A DNA stretch of 64,000 nt from Thiobacillus denitrificans DSM 12475. GTDB taxonomy: Bacteria > Pseudomonadota > Gammaproteobacteria > Burkholderiales > Thiobacillaceae. The stretch is from NCBI RefSeq assembly GCF_000376425.1, contig NZ_AQWL01000003.1, positions 57,457 through 121,456 on the forward strand. Direction: 5' to 3'. The notes under the pieces were generated by a model. The model ran no database searches, was not told the origin of the DNA, and was given only the letters and a program-made list of their open reading frames with translations. This document shows positions 17,801-24,942 of this stretch, one piece after another. The first letter of the stretch is position 1. Every line of letters starts with the position of its first letter. A program made the position numbers and the translations under genes.

Positions 17801-18521
17801 GCAGCCACGGAAGATCATTTCCTCGCCGACCTGGTCGGGGCTGGAGTCGGAGCACGTGTCGTACAACGCCGGCTATACCAACGTCCATGAGCTGATTCCC
17901 TGGCGTACCCTCAGCGGCCGCCAACAGTTCTACCAGGATCACCAGTGGATGCTGGATTTCGGTGAGGGCCTGTGCGTGTACAAGCCGCCGGTCGACACCA
18001 AGACCATCGCGCCGCTCTTGGGCAAGAAACCGAACGGCCACCACGAACTGGTGCTCAACTGGATCACTCCGCACCAGAAATGGGGCATCCACAGCACCTA
18101 CACCGACAACCTGCGCATGCTGACCTTGTCGCGCGGCGGCCCTCACGTTTGGGTGTCGGAGCCGGAGGCGAAGCAGGCCGGGCTGGTCGACAACGACTGG
18201 GTCGAGGTGTTCAACGTCAACGGCACGCTCACCGCGCGCGTCGTGGTCAGCCAGCGCGTGCCGAAGGGCATGTGCCTGATGTATCACGCGCAGGAAAAGA
18301 TCATCAACGTGCCCGGGGCCGAGACCAGCGGTTTCCGCGGCGGCATCCACAACTCGGTGACGCGCACCATCACCAAGCCCACCCACATGATCGGCGGCTA
18401 CGCGCAGCTGGCCTACGGCTTCAACTACTACGGCACGGTGGGTTCCAACCGCGACGAATACGTGATCGTGCGCAAGATGAAGAAGGTCGACTGGATGGAA
18501 GGCCCGCTGGTCGAGCGCTAA
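14820..18521 (+). CDS. narG: Respiratory nitrate reductase alpha subunit NarG
   Basis: This is the molybdenum catalytic subunit of the membrane-bound, cytoplasm-facing nitrate reductase: nitrate to nitrite with quinol electrons. The protein has 1233 residues (E. coli NarG has 1247). The FS0 cluster ligands are His50, Cys54, Cys58 and Cys93 (HGVNCTGSC, then GCPRG). The Mo ligand Asp222 follows in WYCDLPP, at the same number as in E. coli. GGVCGSFYDW and WGSNVPQTRTPDAHF are highly conserved parts of the active-site funnel. There is no signal peptide. GCAAGGAGCAATGC upstream provides the ribosome binding site. Confidence 0.98.
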   Translation: MSHFLDRLTFFKKTVAEFSNGHGAVSNEDRSWENAYRSRWQSDKVVRSTHGVNCTGSCSWRIFVKNGLITWEIQQTDYPRTRPDLPNHEPRGCPRGASYSWYVYSAQRVKYPLIRGRLMDMWREARKTMGPVEAWKSISQNPEKAKRYKSIRGQGGFVRAKWDEVTEMIAAANVYTIKDYGPDRIYGFSPIPAMSMVSYAAGSRYMSLIGGVCGSFYDWYCDLPPSSPQVWGEQTDVPESADWYNSTYLMVWGSNVPQTRTPDAHFYTEVRYKGTKTVAVSSDFGEMVKFGDIWLAPRQGTDAALALAMGHVILSEFHVKNRSEYFDSYCRQYNDMPMLVMLKEHEGKLIADRYLRASDLSGNLGQDNNPEWKTVVVDENTGYLVAPNGSIGFRWGQSGAWNLEMRDGYSNKDVKPQLTLLGSHDEVVEVALPYFGGDDHNALLSRNLPVKVISIGGQDVRIATVYDLTLANYGVDRGLGGPNIPTSYNDEVPYTPAWAEKHCGVPRADIVTVAREFADNADKTRGKSMVILGAALNHWYHNDMIYRGIMNLLMMCGCIGQSGGGWAHYVGQEKLRPQTGWAPLAFGLDWHRPSRQMNSTSFFYAHTSQWRHEKLAAAEILSPTADKENGDYRLIDFNVRAERMGWLPSAPQLETNPLEVTKAADAAGIDPVKYAVEQIKNGALKFACDDPDNPKNFPRNLFVWRSNLLGSSGKGHEYFLKYLLGTQNAVMGPDLGELGEAKPKEVVWHDKGAEGKLDLLVTLDFRMSTTCLYSDIVLPSATWYEKDDLNTSDMHPFIHPLSEAVQPLWESKSDWEIYKTIAKKFSELAATHLGTQKDLVLTPLMHDTPSELGQSMAVRDWKKGEIDLIPGKTMPSMTVVTRDYGDTYRKFTALGPLMTKIGNGGKGIAWNTEDEVQQLAELNYTVTEEGVAKGLPKIESAIDACEVVLMLAPETNGQVAVKAWEALSKITGRDHTHLALPREDDKIRFRDIQVQPRKIISSPTWSGLESEHVSYNAGYTNVHELIPWRTLSGRQQFYQDHQWMLDFGEGLCVYKPPVDTKTIAPLLGKKPNGHHELVLNWITPHQKWGIHSTYTDNLRMLTLSRGGPHVWVSEPEAKQAGLVDNDWVEVFNVNGTLTARVVVSQRVPKGMCLMYHAQEKIINVPGAETSGFRGGIHNSVTRTITKPTHMIGGYAQLAYGFNYYGTVGSNRDEYVIVRKMKKVDWMEGPLVER

Positions 18522-18561
18522 GGCATACGGTTTAGAGGGCGGGTGTCTCCCACCCCCCTCG

Positions 18562-18593
18562 CCCGCGCCGCCTCTCTCCGGCGCGGGGTTTTT
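18562..18593 (+). terminator. GC-rich hairpin with T-run inside the narG-narH junction
   Basis: CCCGCGCCG pairs with CGGCGCGGG across an eight-base loop and is followed by GTTTTT, the layout of a Rho-independent terminator. Because narH follows on the same strand, it probably acts as a partial terminator or an RNA 3' end. Confidence 0.5.
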
Positions 18594-18600
18594 ACAACGC

Positions 18601-18621
18601 ACAGGGGCATGCCGCCCCTGT
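18601..18621 (+). repeat. Second hairpin just before narH
   Basis: ACAGGGGC pairs with GCCCCTGT across five bases. It sits 18 bases before the narH start and just ahead of its ribosome binding site (AAGGAG at 18627-18632), so it could shape narH translation or protect the processed 5' end. Confidence 0.5.
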
Positions 18622-18639
18622 CAGGCAAGGAGTTACAAC

Positions 18640-20187
18640 ATGAAAGTGCGTGCCCAAATTGCCATGGTGCTGAATCTGGACAAATGCATCGGCTGCCATA
18701 CCTGCTCGATCACCTGCAAGAACGTGTGGACCTCGCGCGAAGGCATGGAATACGTGTGGTTCAACAACGTCGAATCGAAGCCCGGCATCGGCTATCCCAA
18801 GCAGTGGGAGAACCAGGATGTATGGAACGGCGGCTGGAAACTCAAGGGCGACGGCAAGCTCGAGCCGCGCCAGGGCAGCCGGCTGAAGATTCTCGCCAAC
18901 ATCTTCGGCAATCCCAACCTGCCGGAGATCGACGACTATTACGAGCCGTTCACCTACGACTACCAGCACCTGCAGAAGGCGCCGCTGTCGCAGACGCCCC
19001 CGACCGCGCGTCCGATCTCGGCGATCACCGGCGAGAAGATGGACAAGATCCACTGGGGCCCCAACTGGGAAGACGACCTCGGCGGCGAATTCTCCTCGCG
19101 CGGCCGCGACAAGAACTTCGACAACGTGCAGAAGGAAATGCACGCCACCTTCGAGAACACTTTCCTGATGTATCTGCCGCGGCTGTGCGAGCATTGCCTC
19201 AACCCGGCCTGCGTCGCCTCCTGCCCGTCCGGCTCGATCTACAAGCGCGAGGAGGACGGCATCGTGCTGGTCGACCAGGACAAGTGCCGCGGCTGGCGCA
19301 TGTGCATCTCCGGCTGCCCGTACAAGAAGATCTACTACAACTGGAAGTCCGGCAAGGCGGAGAAGTGCATCTTCTGCTATCCGCGCATCGAGGCAGGCCA
19401 GCCGACCGTGTGCTCGGAATCCTGCGTCGGCCGCATCCGCTACCTCGGCGTGATCCTGTATGACGCCGACCGCATCGAGGAGGCCGCCAGCGTCACCGAC
19501 GAGAAGGAACTCTACGAAGCGCAGCTGAAGATATTCCTCGACCCCAGCGACCCTGAGGTCATCGCCGCCGCGCGCGCCGAAGGCATTCCCGAAGCCTGGC
19601 TCGACGCCGCGGTGAAGTCGCCGGTGTACAAGATGGCGATCGACTGGAAGATCGCCTTCCCGCTGCATCCGGAATACCGCACCCTGCCGATGGTGTGGTA
19701 CGTGCCGCCGCTCTCCCCGATCCAGGCCGCGGCCGAGTCCGGCCAGATGGGCATGAACGGCATCATCCCCGACACCAAATCGCTGCGCATCCCGATCACC
19801 TATCTTGCCAACCTGCTCACCGGCGGCAAGGAAAAGCCGGTGATCACCGCGCTCGACCGCCTGCTGGCCATGCGCGCCTACATGCGCGGCAAGTCGGTGG
19901 AGGGCAAGCCCAATACCGCCGCGCTCGACCAGGTGGGACTAAGCTCCGCGCAGGCCGACGAGATGTACCGTTATCTCGCGATCGCCAACTACGAGGACCG
20001 TTTCGTCATCCCCACAACCCACCGCGAGGAAACGATCAATACCTTCGAGGAAAAATCGAGTTGCGGTTTCACCTTTGGCAATGGCTGCTCGGATGGGGTA
20101 TCCCCCAAGACCACGCTGTTTGGCAACCGGAAAAATTCGGTGCCGGTCGATCTGTCGCAGCTGCATGCCAAGAAGAAAACCGGTTAA
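18640..20187 (+). CDS. narH: Respiratory nitrate reductase beta subunit NarH
   Basis: This electron-transfer subunit joins NarG to NarI. The protein has 515 residues. Four ferredoxin-like cysteine groups are visible: CIGCHTCSITC (16-26), CEHCLNPACVASC (about 183-195), CRGWRMCISGC (about 217-227, the Trp marking the [3Fe-4S] site) and CIFCYPRI followed by CSESC (about 244-265). It lacks a signal peptide, as expected for the cytoplasmic side. The junction with narG is unusually long (118 bases) and holds two hairpins. Ribosome binding site AAGGAG. Confidence 0.98.
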   Translation: MKVRAQIAMVLNLDKCIGCHTCSITCKNVWTSREGMEYVWFNNVESKPGIGYPKQWENQDVWNGGWKLKGDGKLEPRQGSRLKILANIFGNPNLPEIDDYYEPFTYDYQHLQKAPLSQTPPTARPISAITGEKMDKIHWGPNWEDDLGGEFSSRGRDKNFDNVQKEMHATFENTFLMYLPRLCEHCLNPACVASCPSGSIYKREEDGIVLVDQDKCRGWRMCISGCPYKKIYYNWKSGKAEKCIFCYPRIEAGQPTVCSESCVGRIRYLGVILYDADRIEEAASVTDEKELYEAQLKIFLDPSDPEVIAAARAEGIPEAWLDAAVKSPVYKMAIDWKIAFPLHPEYRTLPMVWYVPPLSPIQAAAESGQMGMNGIIPDTKSLRIPITYLANLLTGGKEKPVITALDRLLAMRAYMRGKSVEGKPNTAALDQVGLSSAQADEMYRYLAIANYEDRFVIPTTHREETINTFEEKSSCGFTFGNGCSDGVSPKTTLFGNRKNSVPVDLSQLHAKKKTG

Positions 20188-20198
20188 GGAGCCCCACG

Positions 20199-20864
20199 AT
20201 GAAAACCTTCAAAATCGTTTCAATACTGCTGATGTATCCGGAATCCGACTGGCTGTCGGCCCTGCCCGAGATGCATGCCGCACTGGTGGACGAAGCCGGG
20301 GTCAACGGCAATGCTGCCACCCGCCTGGCACCGCTGTTCGACCTGCTGAATGAGTCGGAATTGATCGCGCTGCAGGAAAACTACGTTGCCACCTTCGATC
20401 GCAACCCTTCGCATTCGCTGCATCTGTTCGAGCACATCCACGGCGAATCGCGTGACCGCGGCTCGGCGATGATCGACCTGCTGGAGGAATACTGGAAATA
20501 CGACTTCGATGCCAGTGCCTCCGAGTTGCCGGACTACGTGCCCTTGTTCCTGGAGTTTCTCTCGCTGCTGCCTGCCAGGGAAGCCCTCGAACTGCTGGGC
20601 GACGCCGTGCACGTGCTCGCCGCCATCGGCCGCAAGCTCGACGCCAACGGCAGCCCCTATGCCACCGCCTTTCAGCTGCTGGAAGCCTTGTCACCGGTGA
20701 CGGCACAGGAGCTGGTCGAACCGCCGGTGCGCGATATGGACGAGGCGATGGAGATGTTCGGTCCGTCGGCGGATGGCGTCGAGCCTTTGATGAATCCCGG
20801 CCCGCAGGTCGCGGTGATGCAGATGCCGGTGTCGCGCCGGCAGGCCGCCGCACCCACGCATTAA
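20199..20864 (+). CDS. narJ: Nitrate reductase assembly chaperone NarJ
   Basis: This cytoplasmic TorD-like chaperone holds apo-NarGH until the molybdenum cofactor is inserted. The protein has 221 residues, is acidic and mainly helical. It contains the family patterns LLMYPE (about 10-15), YVATFDRNPSHSLHLFEHIHGESRDRG (about residues 64-90) and DYVPLFLEFLS. The start at 20199 follows AAGGAGCC; the longer reading back into narH is a shadow. A Pro/Met-rich tail of about 25 residues ends the protein. Confidence 0.96.
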   Translation: MKTFKIVSILLMYPESDWLSALPEMHAALVDEAGVNGNAATRLAPLFDLLNESELIALQENYVATFDRNPSHSLHLFEHIHGESRDRGSAMIDLLEEYWKYDFDASASELPDYVPLFLEFLSLLPAREALELLGDAVHVLAAIGRKLDANGSPYATAFQLLEALSPVTAQELVEPPVRDMDEAMEMFGPSADGVEPLMNPGPQVAVMQMPVSRRQAAAPTH

Positions 20865-20882
20865 CTTCTGGAGGATCGGAAA

Positions 20883-21566
20883 ATGTCCTACTCGCAATAT
20901 TTCCTGTTCGGGATCTATCCCTACATCGCTCTGGCGATATTCCTGCTCGGCAGCCTGATCCGCTTCGACCGTGAGCAATACACCTGGAAAAGCGATTCGT
21001 CGCAGTTGCTGAAGCGTGGCCAGCTGCGGCTGGGCAGCAACCTGTTCCACATCGGCGTGCTGTTCCTGTTCTTCGGCCACTTCTTCGGCATGCTGACGCC
21101 GCACTTCCTCTACGAGCCCTTCATCAGCTCCGGCGCCAAGCAGATCCTGGCGATGGTCTCGGGCGGCACCGCCGGGGTGCTGGCATTCATCGGCGTTTCC
21201 CTGCTACTGCACCGCCGGCTGACCGAGCCGCGCATCCGTGCCACCTCCAAACCCAGCGACATCCTGATCCTGCTGCTGCTGTGGCTGCAGCTTGCGCTCG
21301 GCCTGGCGACCATTCCGCTGTCGGCGCAGCATCTGGACGGCAGCATGATGATCCGGCTGGCCGAATGGGCCCAGCACATCGTCACCTTCCGCAGCGGTGC
21401 GGTCGAGATGCTGGCAGGCGCAGGCTGGGTATTCAAGACGCACTTGTTCCTCGGCATGACGATTTTCCTCGTCTTTCCGTTTACGCGTCTGGTGCACGTC
21501 TGGAGCGGCTTTGCCGCAACGACTTACGCAGCCCGTGCCTGGCAGCTTGTACGACCGCGGGGCTGA
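20883..21566 (+). CDS. narI: Nitrate reductase gamma subunit NarI (cytochrome b)
   Basis: This membrane subunit oxidises quinol and passes electrons to NarH through two haems b. The protein has 227 residues with five helices. The haem ligands His56, His66, His187 and His205 fall at the same positions as in E. coli NarI (FHIGVLFLFFGH and KTHLFLG, then RLVH). CTGGAGGATC upstream is a good ribosome binding site. It closes the canonical narGHJI set. Confidence 0.97.
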   Translation: MSYSQYFLFGIYPYIALAIFLLGSLIRFDREQYTWKSDSSQLLKRGQLRLGSNLFHIGVLFLFFGHFFGMLTPHFLYEPFISSGAKQILAMVSGGTAGVLAFIGVSLLLHRRLTEPRIRATSKPSDILILLLLWLQLALGLATIPLSAQHLDGSMMIRLAEWAQHIVTFRSGAVEMLAGAGWVFKTHLFLGMTIFLVFPFTRLVHVWSGFAATTYAARAWQLVRPRG

Positions 21567-21597
21567 TGGCGCTGTCTCGAATTCCCCCTCCCCAACC

Positions 21598-21617
21598 CTC
21601 TCCCGCAAGCGGGAGAG
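21598..21617. repeat. REP-like palindrome
   Basis: CTCTCCCGCAAGCGGGAGAG is a 20-base palindrome with a tight loop, in the CCCTCCCCAACC context common to an intergenic repeat of many proteobacteria. It lies between narI and the SQR-like gene and could weaken read-through. Confidence 0.6.
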
Positions 21618-21686
21618 CACCCCAAAGGGCATGAAGGGGCAAACAAACGTGGTGCTTCGCGCGCCCAAACCGATTAGGAGACTGAA

Positions 21687-23234
21687 ATGACGCATGTTGT
21701 CATCCTGGGTGCCGGCATCGCGGGCGTGTCTGCGGCCTACGCATTGAAAGCGCAGCTGGGGCCTCACGACGAAGTGACCGTGGTATCCGACAAGCCGTAC
21801 TTCCATTTCGTGCCGTCCAATCCATGGATCGCCATGGGCTGGCGCGAACGTTCCGACATCGCCTTCCCCATCGCGCCCTATTTCGAGGCGCGCGGCATCA
21901 AGTTCATCCACAGCGGGGTCAAGCGCATCCAGCCCGACGTCATCCAGGTCGACCTGGAAAACGGCGATGTGCTGTTTTACGACTATCTGCTGATCGCCAC
22001 CGGTGTGACCGGCATGTCCGACGCTATCCCCGGCCTCGCCGAGCACACCCAGTCGGTGATCCACATCGATCAGGCCGAGCGCGCCCTGGCGGCCTACCGC
22101 GAGTTCGTCCGCCACCCCGGCCCCATCGTGGTGGGGGCGGCCGAGGGAGCGAGTGTGCTGGGACCGATCTACGAATATGCCTTCCTGGTCGACGCCGATC
22201 TCAAGCGCCGCAACATCAGAGAGCGGGTGTCGATCACCCTGGTGACGCCCGAACCCTGGCCAGGCCATCTCGGCGTGGGTGACGAAGGCGGCAGTCGCGG
22301 CGCAGTGACCGCGGCGCTGGTCGATACCCGCATCAGCGTGATCTGCAACGCGCGTACCGTGCGCGTCGACAAGGATACGATTCACGTGGTGGAGCTCGAC
22401 GCTGCCGGCAACGAAAAGCAAACGCATGCCCTGCCCTATGCCTATTCAGTGTACTGGCCCGCCTTCGGCGGCGTGCCGGGGGTGCGCAATGCGCGCGGGC
22501 TGGTAAACGAGCGCGGGCTGGTGGTGGTGGACGAATACCTGCGTAACCCGGACTATCCCAACGTATTCGCCGTCGGCGCCTGCGTGGCGCAGCCGCCGGC
22601 GGGAAAGACGCCCGTCGCGGTCGGTGCGCCGGACTCGGTGTATGCGATCCAGAAGGCCAGCGAGATCGCAGTGCAGAACCTCCTCGCCCTCATCCGCGAC
22701 GAAGCGCTGGTGAGCCATGTGCCGCAGCGCGCCAAGTGGCTGAGCGACATGGGCAGCACCGGCGCGACTTATCTGTCGGAGCCGCAGGTGCCCTTGCGCG
22801 ACATCAACTGGATGCGCCAGGGACGCTGGGTGCACCAGGCCAAGGTCGACTTCGAGAAGTATTTCGTCAACAAGATCCGGCTCAAGCCGGCCGGGCCGGC
22901 GCCTTCGGTCGCATCCCGGATTGCCGAGGTGGTGAGCCGGCTGCAGGCCGGACAAAGCAGCGAGCCGACACCTTCGCTGCAGACCGGCGGCGGAAAGCCG
23001 CTGGAAATCCGCCTGGCGCAGGATCCCTGCTTCGAACTGCGGGCGCTGGCCAAATCCGTAGGGCGCGATCCCGGCGCGCTGGCGGCCGAATTGCTGGCGG
23101 CAGCACTAACCGATGCCAAGTCGTATCTGAACGAGGCCGGCGTCGACGCGCTGGCGCACAGCCGGCGCGAACTGCTGGTGGAGGAGTTGCCGGAACGCCA
23201 ACCTGGGGTCGAGTTCCACGGTGGCGGAACTTGA
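21687..23234 (+). CDS. SQR-like FAD/NAD(P) oxidoreductase without the GASC cysteine
   Basis: The protein has 515 residues. It has an N-terminal FAD-binding motif (GAGIAGVSA, 8-16), a second dinucleotide region (PIVVGAAEGASVLGP, about 146-160) and the FAD-contact segment NVFAVGACVAQPPAGKTPV, all in the pattern of sulfide:quinone oxidoreductases and flavocytochrome c flavoproteins. In SQRs the segment reads GASC(F)GP and its cysteine handles sulfide; here Val157 replaces it. A C-terminal extension of about 110 residues (after about 405) is not part of the usual fold and contains DPCFELR. AGGAGACTG precedes the ATG. It follows narI by 120 bases and precedes the DsrC-like gene, so a sulfur or quinone redox role near nitrate respiration is likely but unproven. 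Confidence 0.8.
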   Translation: MTHVVILGAGIAGVSAAYALKAQLGPHDEVTVVSDKPYFHFVPSNPWIAMGWRERSDIAFPIAPYFEARGIKFIHSGVKRIQPDVIQVDLENGDVLFYDYLLIATGVTGMSDAIPGLAEHTQSVIHIDQAERALAAYREFVRHPGPIVVGAAEGASVLGPIYEYAFLVDADLKRRNIRERVSITLVTPEPWPGHLGVGDEGGSRGAVTAALVDTRISVICNARTVRVDKDTIHVVELDAAGNEKQTHALPYAYSVYWPAFGGVPGVRNARGLVNERGLVVVDEYLRNPDYPNVFAVGACVAQPPAGKTPVAVGAPDSVYAIQKASEIAVQNLLALIRDEALVSHVPQRAKWLSDMGSTGATYLSEPQVPLRDINWMRQGRWVHQAKVDFEKYFVNKIRLKPAGPAPSVASRIAEVVSRLQAGQSSEPTPSLQTGGGKPLEIRLAQDPCFELRALAKSVGRDPGALAAELLAAALTDAKSYLNEAGVDALAHSRRELLVEELPERQPGVEFHGGGT

Positions 23235-23252
23235 TACGATAAAGATGTATCA
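23232..23252. promoter_or_regulatory. Inverted repeat before the DsrC-like gene
   Basis: TGATAC and GTATCA are separated by nine bases, about 41 bases before the next start and overlapping the stop codon of the SQR-like gene. It could be an operator for a separate promoter. No matching -10/-35 pair is clear. Confidence 0.3.
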
Positions 23253-23292
23253 TGGATGCTTCTTTAACTGAAGCAGAAAGGAGAACCGGAAG

Positions 23293-23613
23293 ATGGCTAT
23301 CGAATTGCCCGAACGCGATGCGGAAGGATATCTGATTGAACCCGGCGACTGGAACGAGGATGTGGCGCGGGCTCTGGCGGAGGACGAAAATATCCAGCTC
23401 AACGACGACCATTGGGATGCCATCCGCTTCATGCGCGAGTATTACGACGAACACCAGATTGCAGCGGATGCCCGTTTCGTCATCAAGCATCTGGCCGAGC
23501 GTATGGGAAGGGATGCCCAGAAAAAACTGTTCGAACTGTTCCCGTACGGCTACGTGAAGCAGGCCTGCAAAATTGCCGGCATGCGGCGCCCGCGTGCCTG
23601 GAGCACGGGCTGA
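23293..23613 (+). CDS. DsrC/TusE-family protein lacking the C-terminal cysteine (RspA-like)
   Basis: The protein has 106 residues and is soluble. The C-terminal arm PYGYVKQACKIAGMRRP (84-100) is the DsrC/TusE signature, with Cys92 in the CysB position. True DsrC and TusE also carry a near-terminal CysA eleven residues later; here that position is Trp103 and the end is WSTG. Without CysA it cannot make the DsrC trisulfide. By the published DsrC classification it belongs to the RspA-like, probably regulatory, group. AAAGGAGAACCGG gives the ribosome binding site. It sits between the SQR-like gene and nnrS. Confidence 0.88.
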   Translation: MAIELPERDAEGYLIEPGDWNEDVARALAEDENIQLNDDHWDAIRFMREYYDEHQIAADARFVIKHLAERMGRDAQKKLFELFPYGYVKQACKIAGMRRPRAWSTG

Positions 23614-23651
23614 GCGCAGCCCGTGCTTGCCCATGCCGGCCTGGCATGGGC
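23602..23651. repeat. Two consecutive hairpins after the DsrC-like gene
   Basis: AGCACGGGCTG pairs with CAGCCCGTGCT at 23602-23627 and overlaps the stop codon. GCCCATGCC pairs with GGCATGGGC at 23629-23651. Both are perfect and lie end to end, followed 20 bases later by the terminator hairpin. Confidence 0.75.
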
Positions 23652-23671
23652 CTGATCGGCCTATACTTCCC

Positions 23672-23695
23672 GGGCCGGGCATGCCCGGCCCTTTT
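23672..23695 (+). terminator. Rho-independent terminator between the DsrC-like gene and nnrS
   Basis: GGGCCGGGCATGCCCGGCCC is a perfect palindrome followed directly by TTTTCTATTTTT. It should end transcripts coming from the nar side, so nnrS, which starts about 20 bases later, may be expressed by read-through. Confidence 0.75.
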
Positions 23696-23715
23696 CTATT
23701 TTTCAGCCAAACGTA

Positions 23716-24918
23716 ATGAGCCCTTCCCCGCCCCGTATTGAAACTACGCGCAAGCCTTCGCCTGTCGCCGGCCATGTGCTATTTGCCCTCGGTTTCCGGC
23801 CGTTTTTTCTGGCGGCAGGCATCTATGCCGTACTGCTGATGGGACTCTGGCTGGTCGTGCTGCAAGGAGGCATCGACCTCGGTGCATGGCGCCCTTCCAT
23901 CTGGCACGGCCATGAAATGCTGTTCGGTTTCGCCGTGGCGGTGATCGCGGGATTTTTACTCACGGCGGCACAGAACTGGACCGGTCTTCCCATGCCGTCG
24001 GGCTGGCCGCTGGCCGCACTGTTCCTGCTGTGGTTGGCGGGACGGGCAGGATTCCTGGTTCCCGGCCTGCCACCGGGACTGGTCGCGGCCGTCGACCTGT
24101 CGTTCCTGCCACTGCTGGCGCTTGCGCTCGCACTGCCCATCCACAAGGCAAAGCAGCTGCACAACTATCCTTTCCCGGTTTTGCTGCTGGCGCTGACGGC
24201 GGCCAACGCGCTGGTGCATCTGGAAGCGCTCGGCTGGACCCGCGCCAGTGCCAGCCTTGGCCTGTATCTGGCGACCTATGCGGTGGTGATGATCATGGTT
24301 GTGATGGGGGGGCGGGTGATTCCCAGCTTCACCGACAACAAGCTGGGTACCCGTGCCCGCCGCTGGAACCTCATCGAACGGCTGTTGCCGGCCGCCACCC
24401 TCGGCGCGCTACTCGCCGCCCTGATCGCCCCCGTCTCGCTGGTCACTGCGCTGCTCGCCGCCATCGCGGCGGTGGCCCACGCCATCCGGCTGGCAGGCTG
24501 GTACACGCGCAAGTTCTGGGCGGTGCCGCTGCTGTGGATCCTGCATCTGGGGTATGCCTGGATCGCGCTCGGCTTCGCACTGCTTGCGCTGTCGGCGGCG
24601 GGAATGAGCGCAGCGGCGGTCAGCGCGCTGCACGCGTTCACCGCTGGCGGCATCGGCGTGCTGACGCTGGGCATGATGGCCCGGGTGTCGCTCGGTCACA
24701 CCGGTCGTCTGCTGGAGCCTGCTCCGGTGATGACGCTGGCTTTCGTGGCAGTCAATCTCGCGGCGCTGATCCGGGTACTGCTGCCACTGTTGTTTCCCGC
24801 GGCCTATGCGCACGGAATGGCCGCTGCCGGACTGGTGTGGATGGCGGCATTCGGCGTGTTCGTGGCGGTATACGCCCCCATGCTGCTGCGTCCGCGGGTC
24901 GACGGCAAGCGGGGCTGA
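23716..24918 (+). CDS. nnrS: NnrS-family membrane protein
   Basis: The protein has 400 residues with about 12 hydrophobic helices. The N-terminus FALGFRPFFLAAGIYA and IWHGHEMLFGFAVAVIAGFLLTA (about 56-78) are the NnrS signatures; conserved histidines are expected to bind haem. NnrS is linked to nitric oxide metabolism and to protection against nitrosative stress, and it often lies near denitrification genes. It is the last gene on the plus strand before the convergent ATPase remnant. The ATG at 23716 gives the usual short cytoplasmic tail. Confidence 0.93.
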   Translation: MSPSPPRIETTRKPSPVAGHVLFALGFRPFFLAAGIYAVLLMGLWLVVLQGGIDLGAWRPSIWHGHEMLFGFAVAVIAGFLLTAAQNWTGLPMPSGWPLAALFLLWLAGRAGFLVPGLPPGLVAAVDLSFLPLLALALALPIHKAKQLHNYPFPVLLLALTAANALVHLEALGWTRASASLGLYLATYAVVMIMVVMGGRVIPSFTDNKLGTRARRWNLIERLLPAATLGALLAALIAPVSLVTALLAAIAAVAHAIRLAGWYTRKFWAVPLLWILHLGYAWIALGFALLALSAAGMSAAAVSALHAFTAGGIGVLTLGMMARVSLGHTGRLLEPAPVMTLAFVAVNLAALIRVLLPLLFPAAYAHGMAAAGLVWMAAFGVFVAVYAPMLLRPRVDGKRG

Positions 24919-24921
24919 GCC

Positions 24922-24942
24922 GCCCGCGCCTCAGGCGCGGGC
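24922..24942. terminator. Hairpin between nnrS and the convergent ATPase remnant
   Basis: GCCCGCGCC pairs with GGCGCGGGC across TCA, which is also the reversed stop codon of the ATPase remnant. There is no T-run, so termination is only possible, not certain. Confidence 0.4.

Noticed and set aside
21567-21686. Terminator separating narI from the SQR-like gene
   Set aside because: The palindrome there is the REP-like repeat and has no T-run, so full separation of transcripts is not supported.
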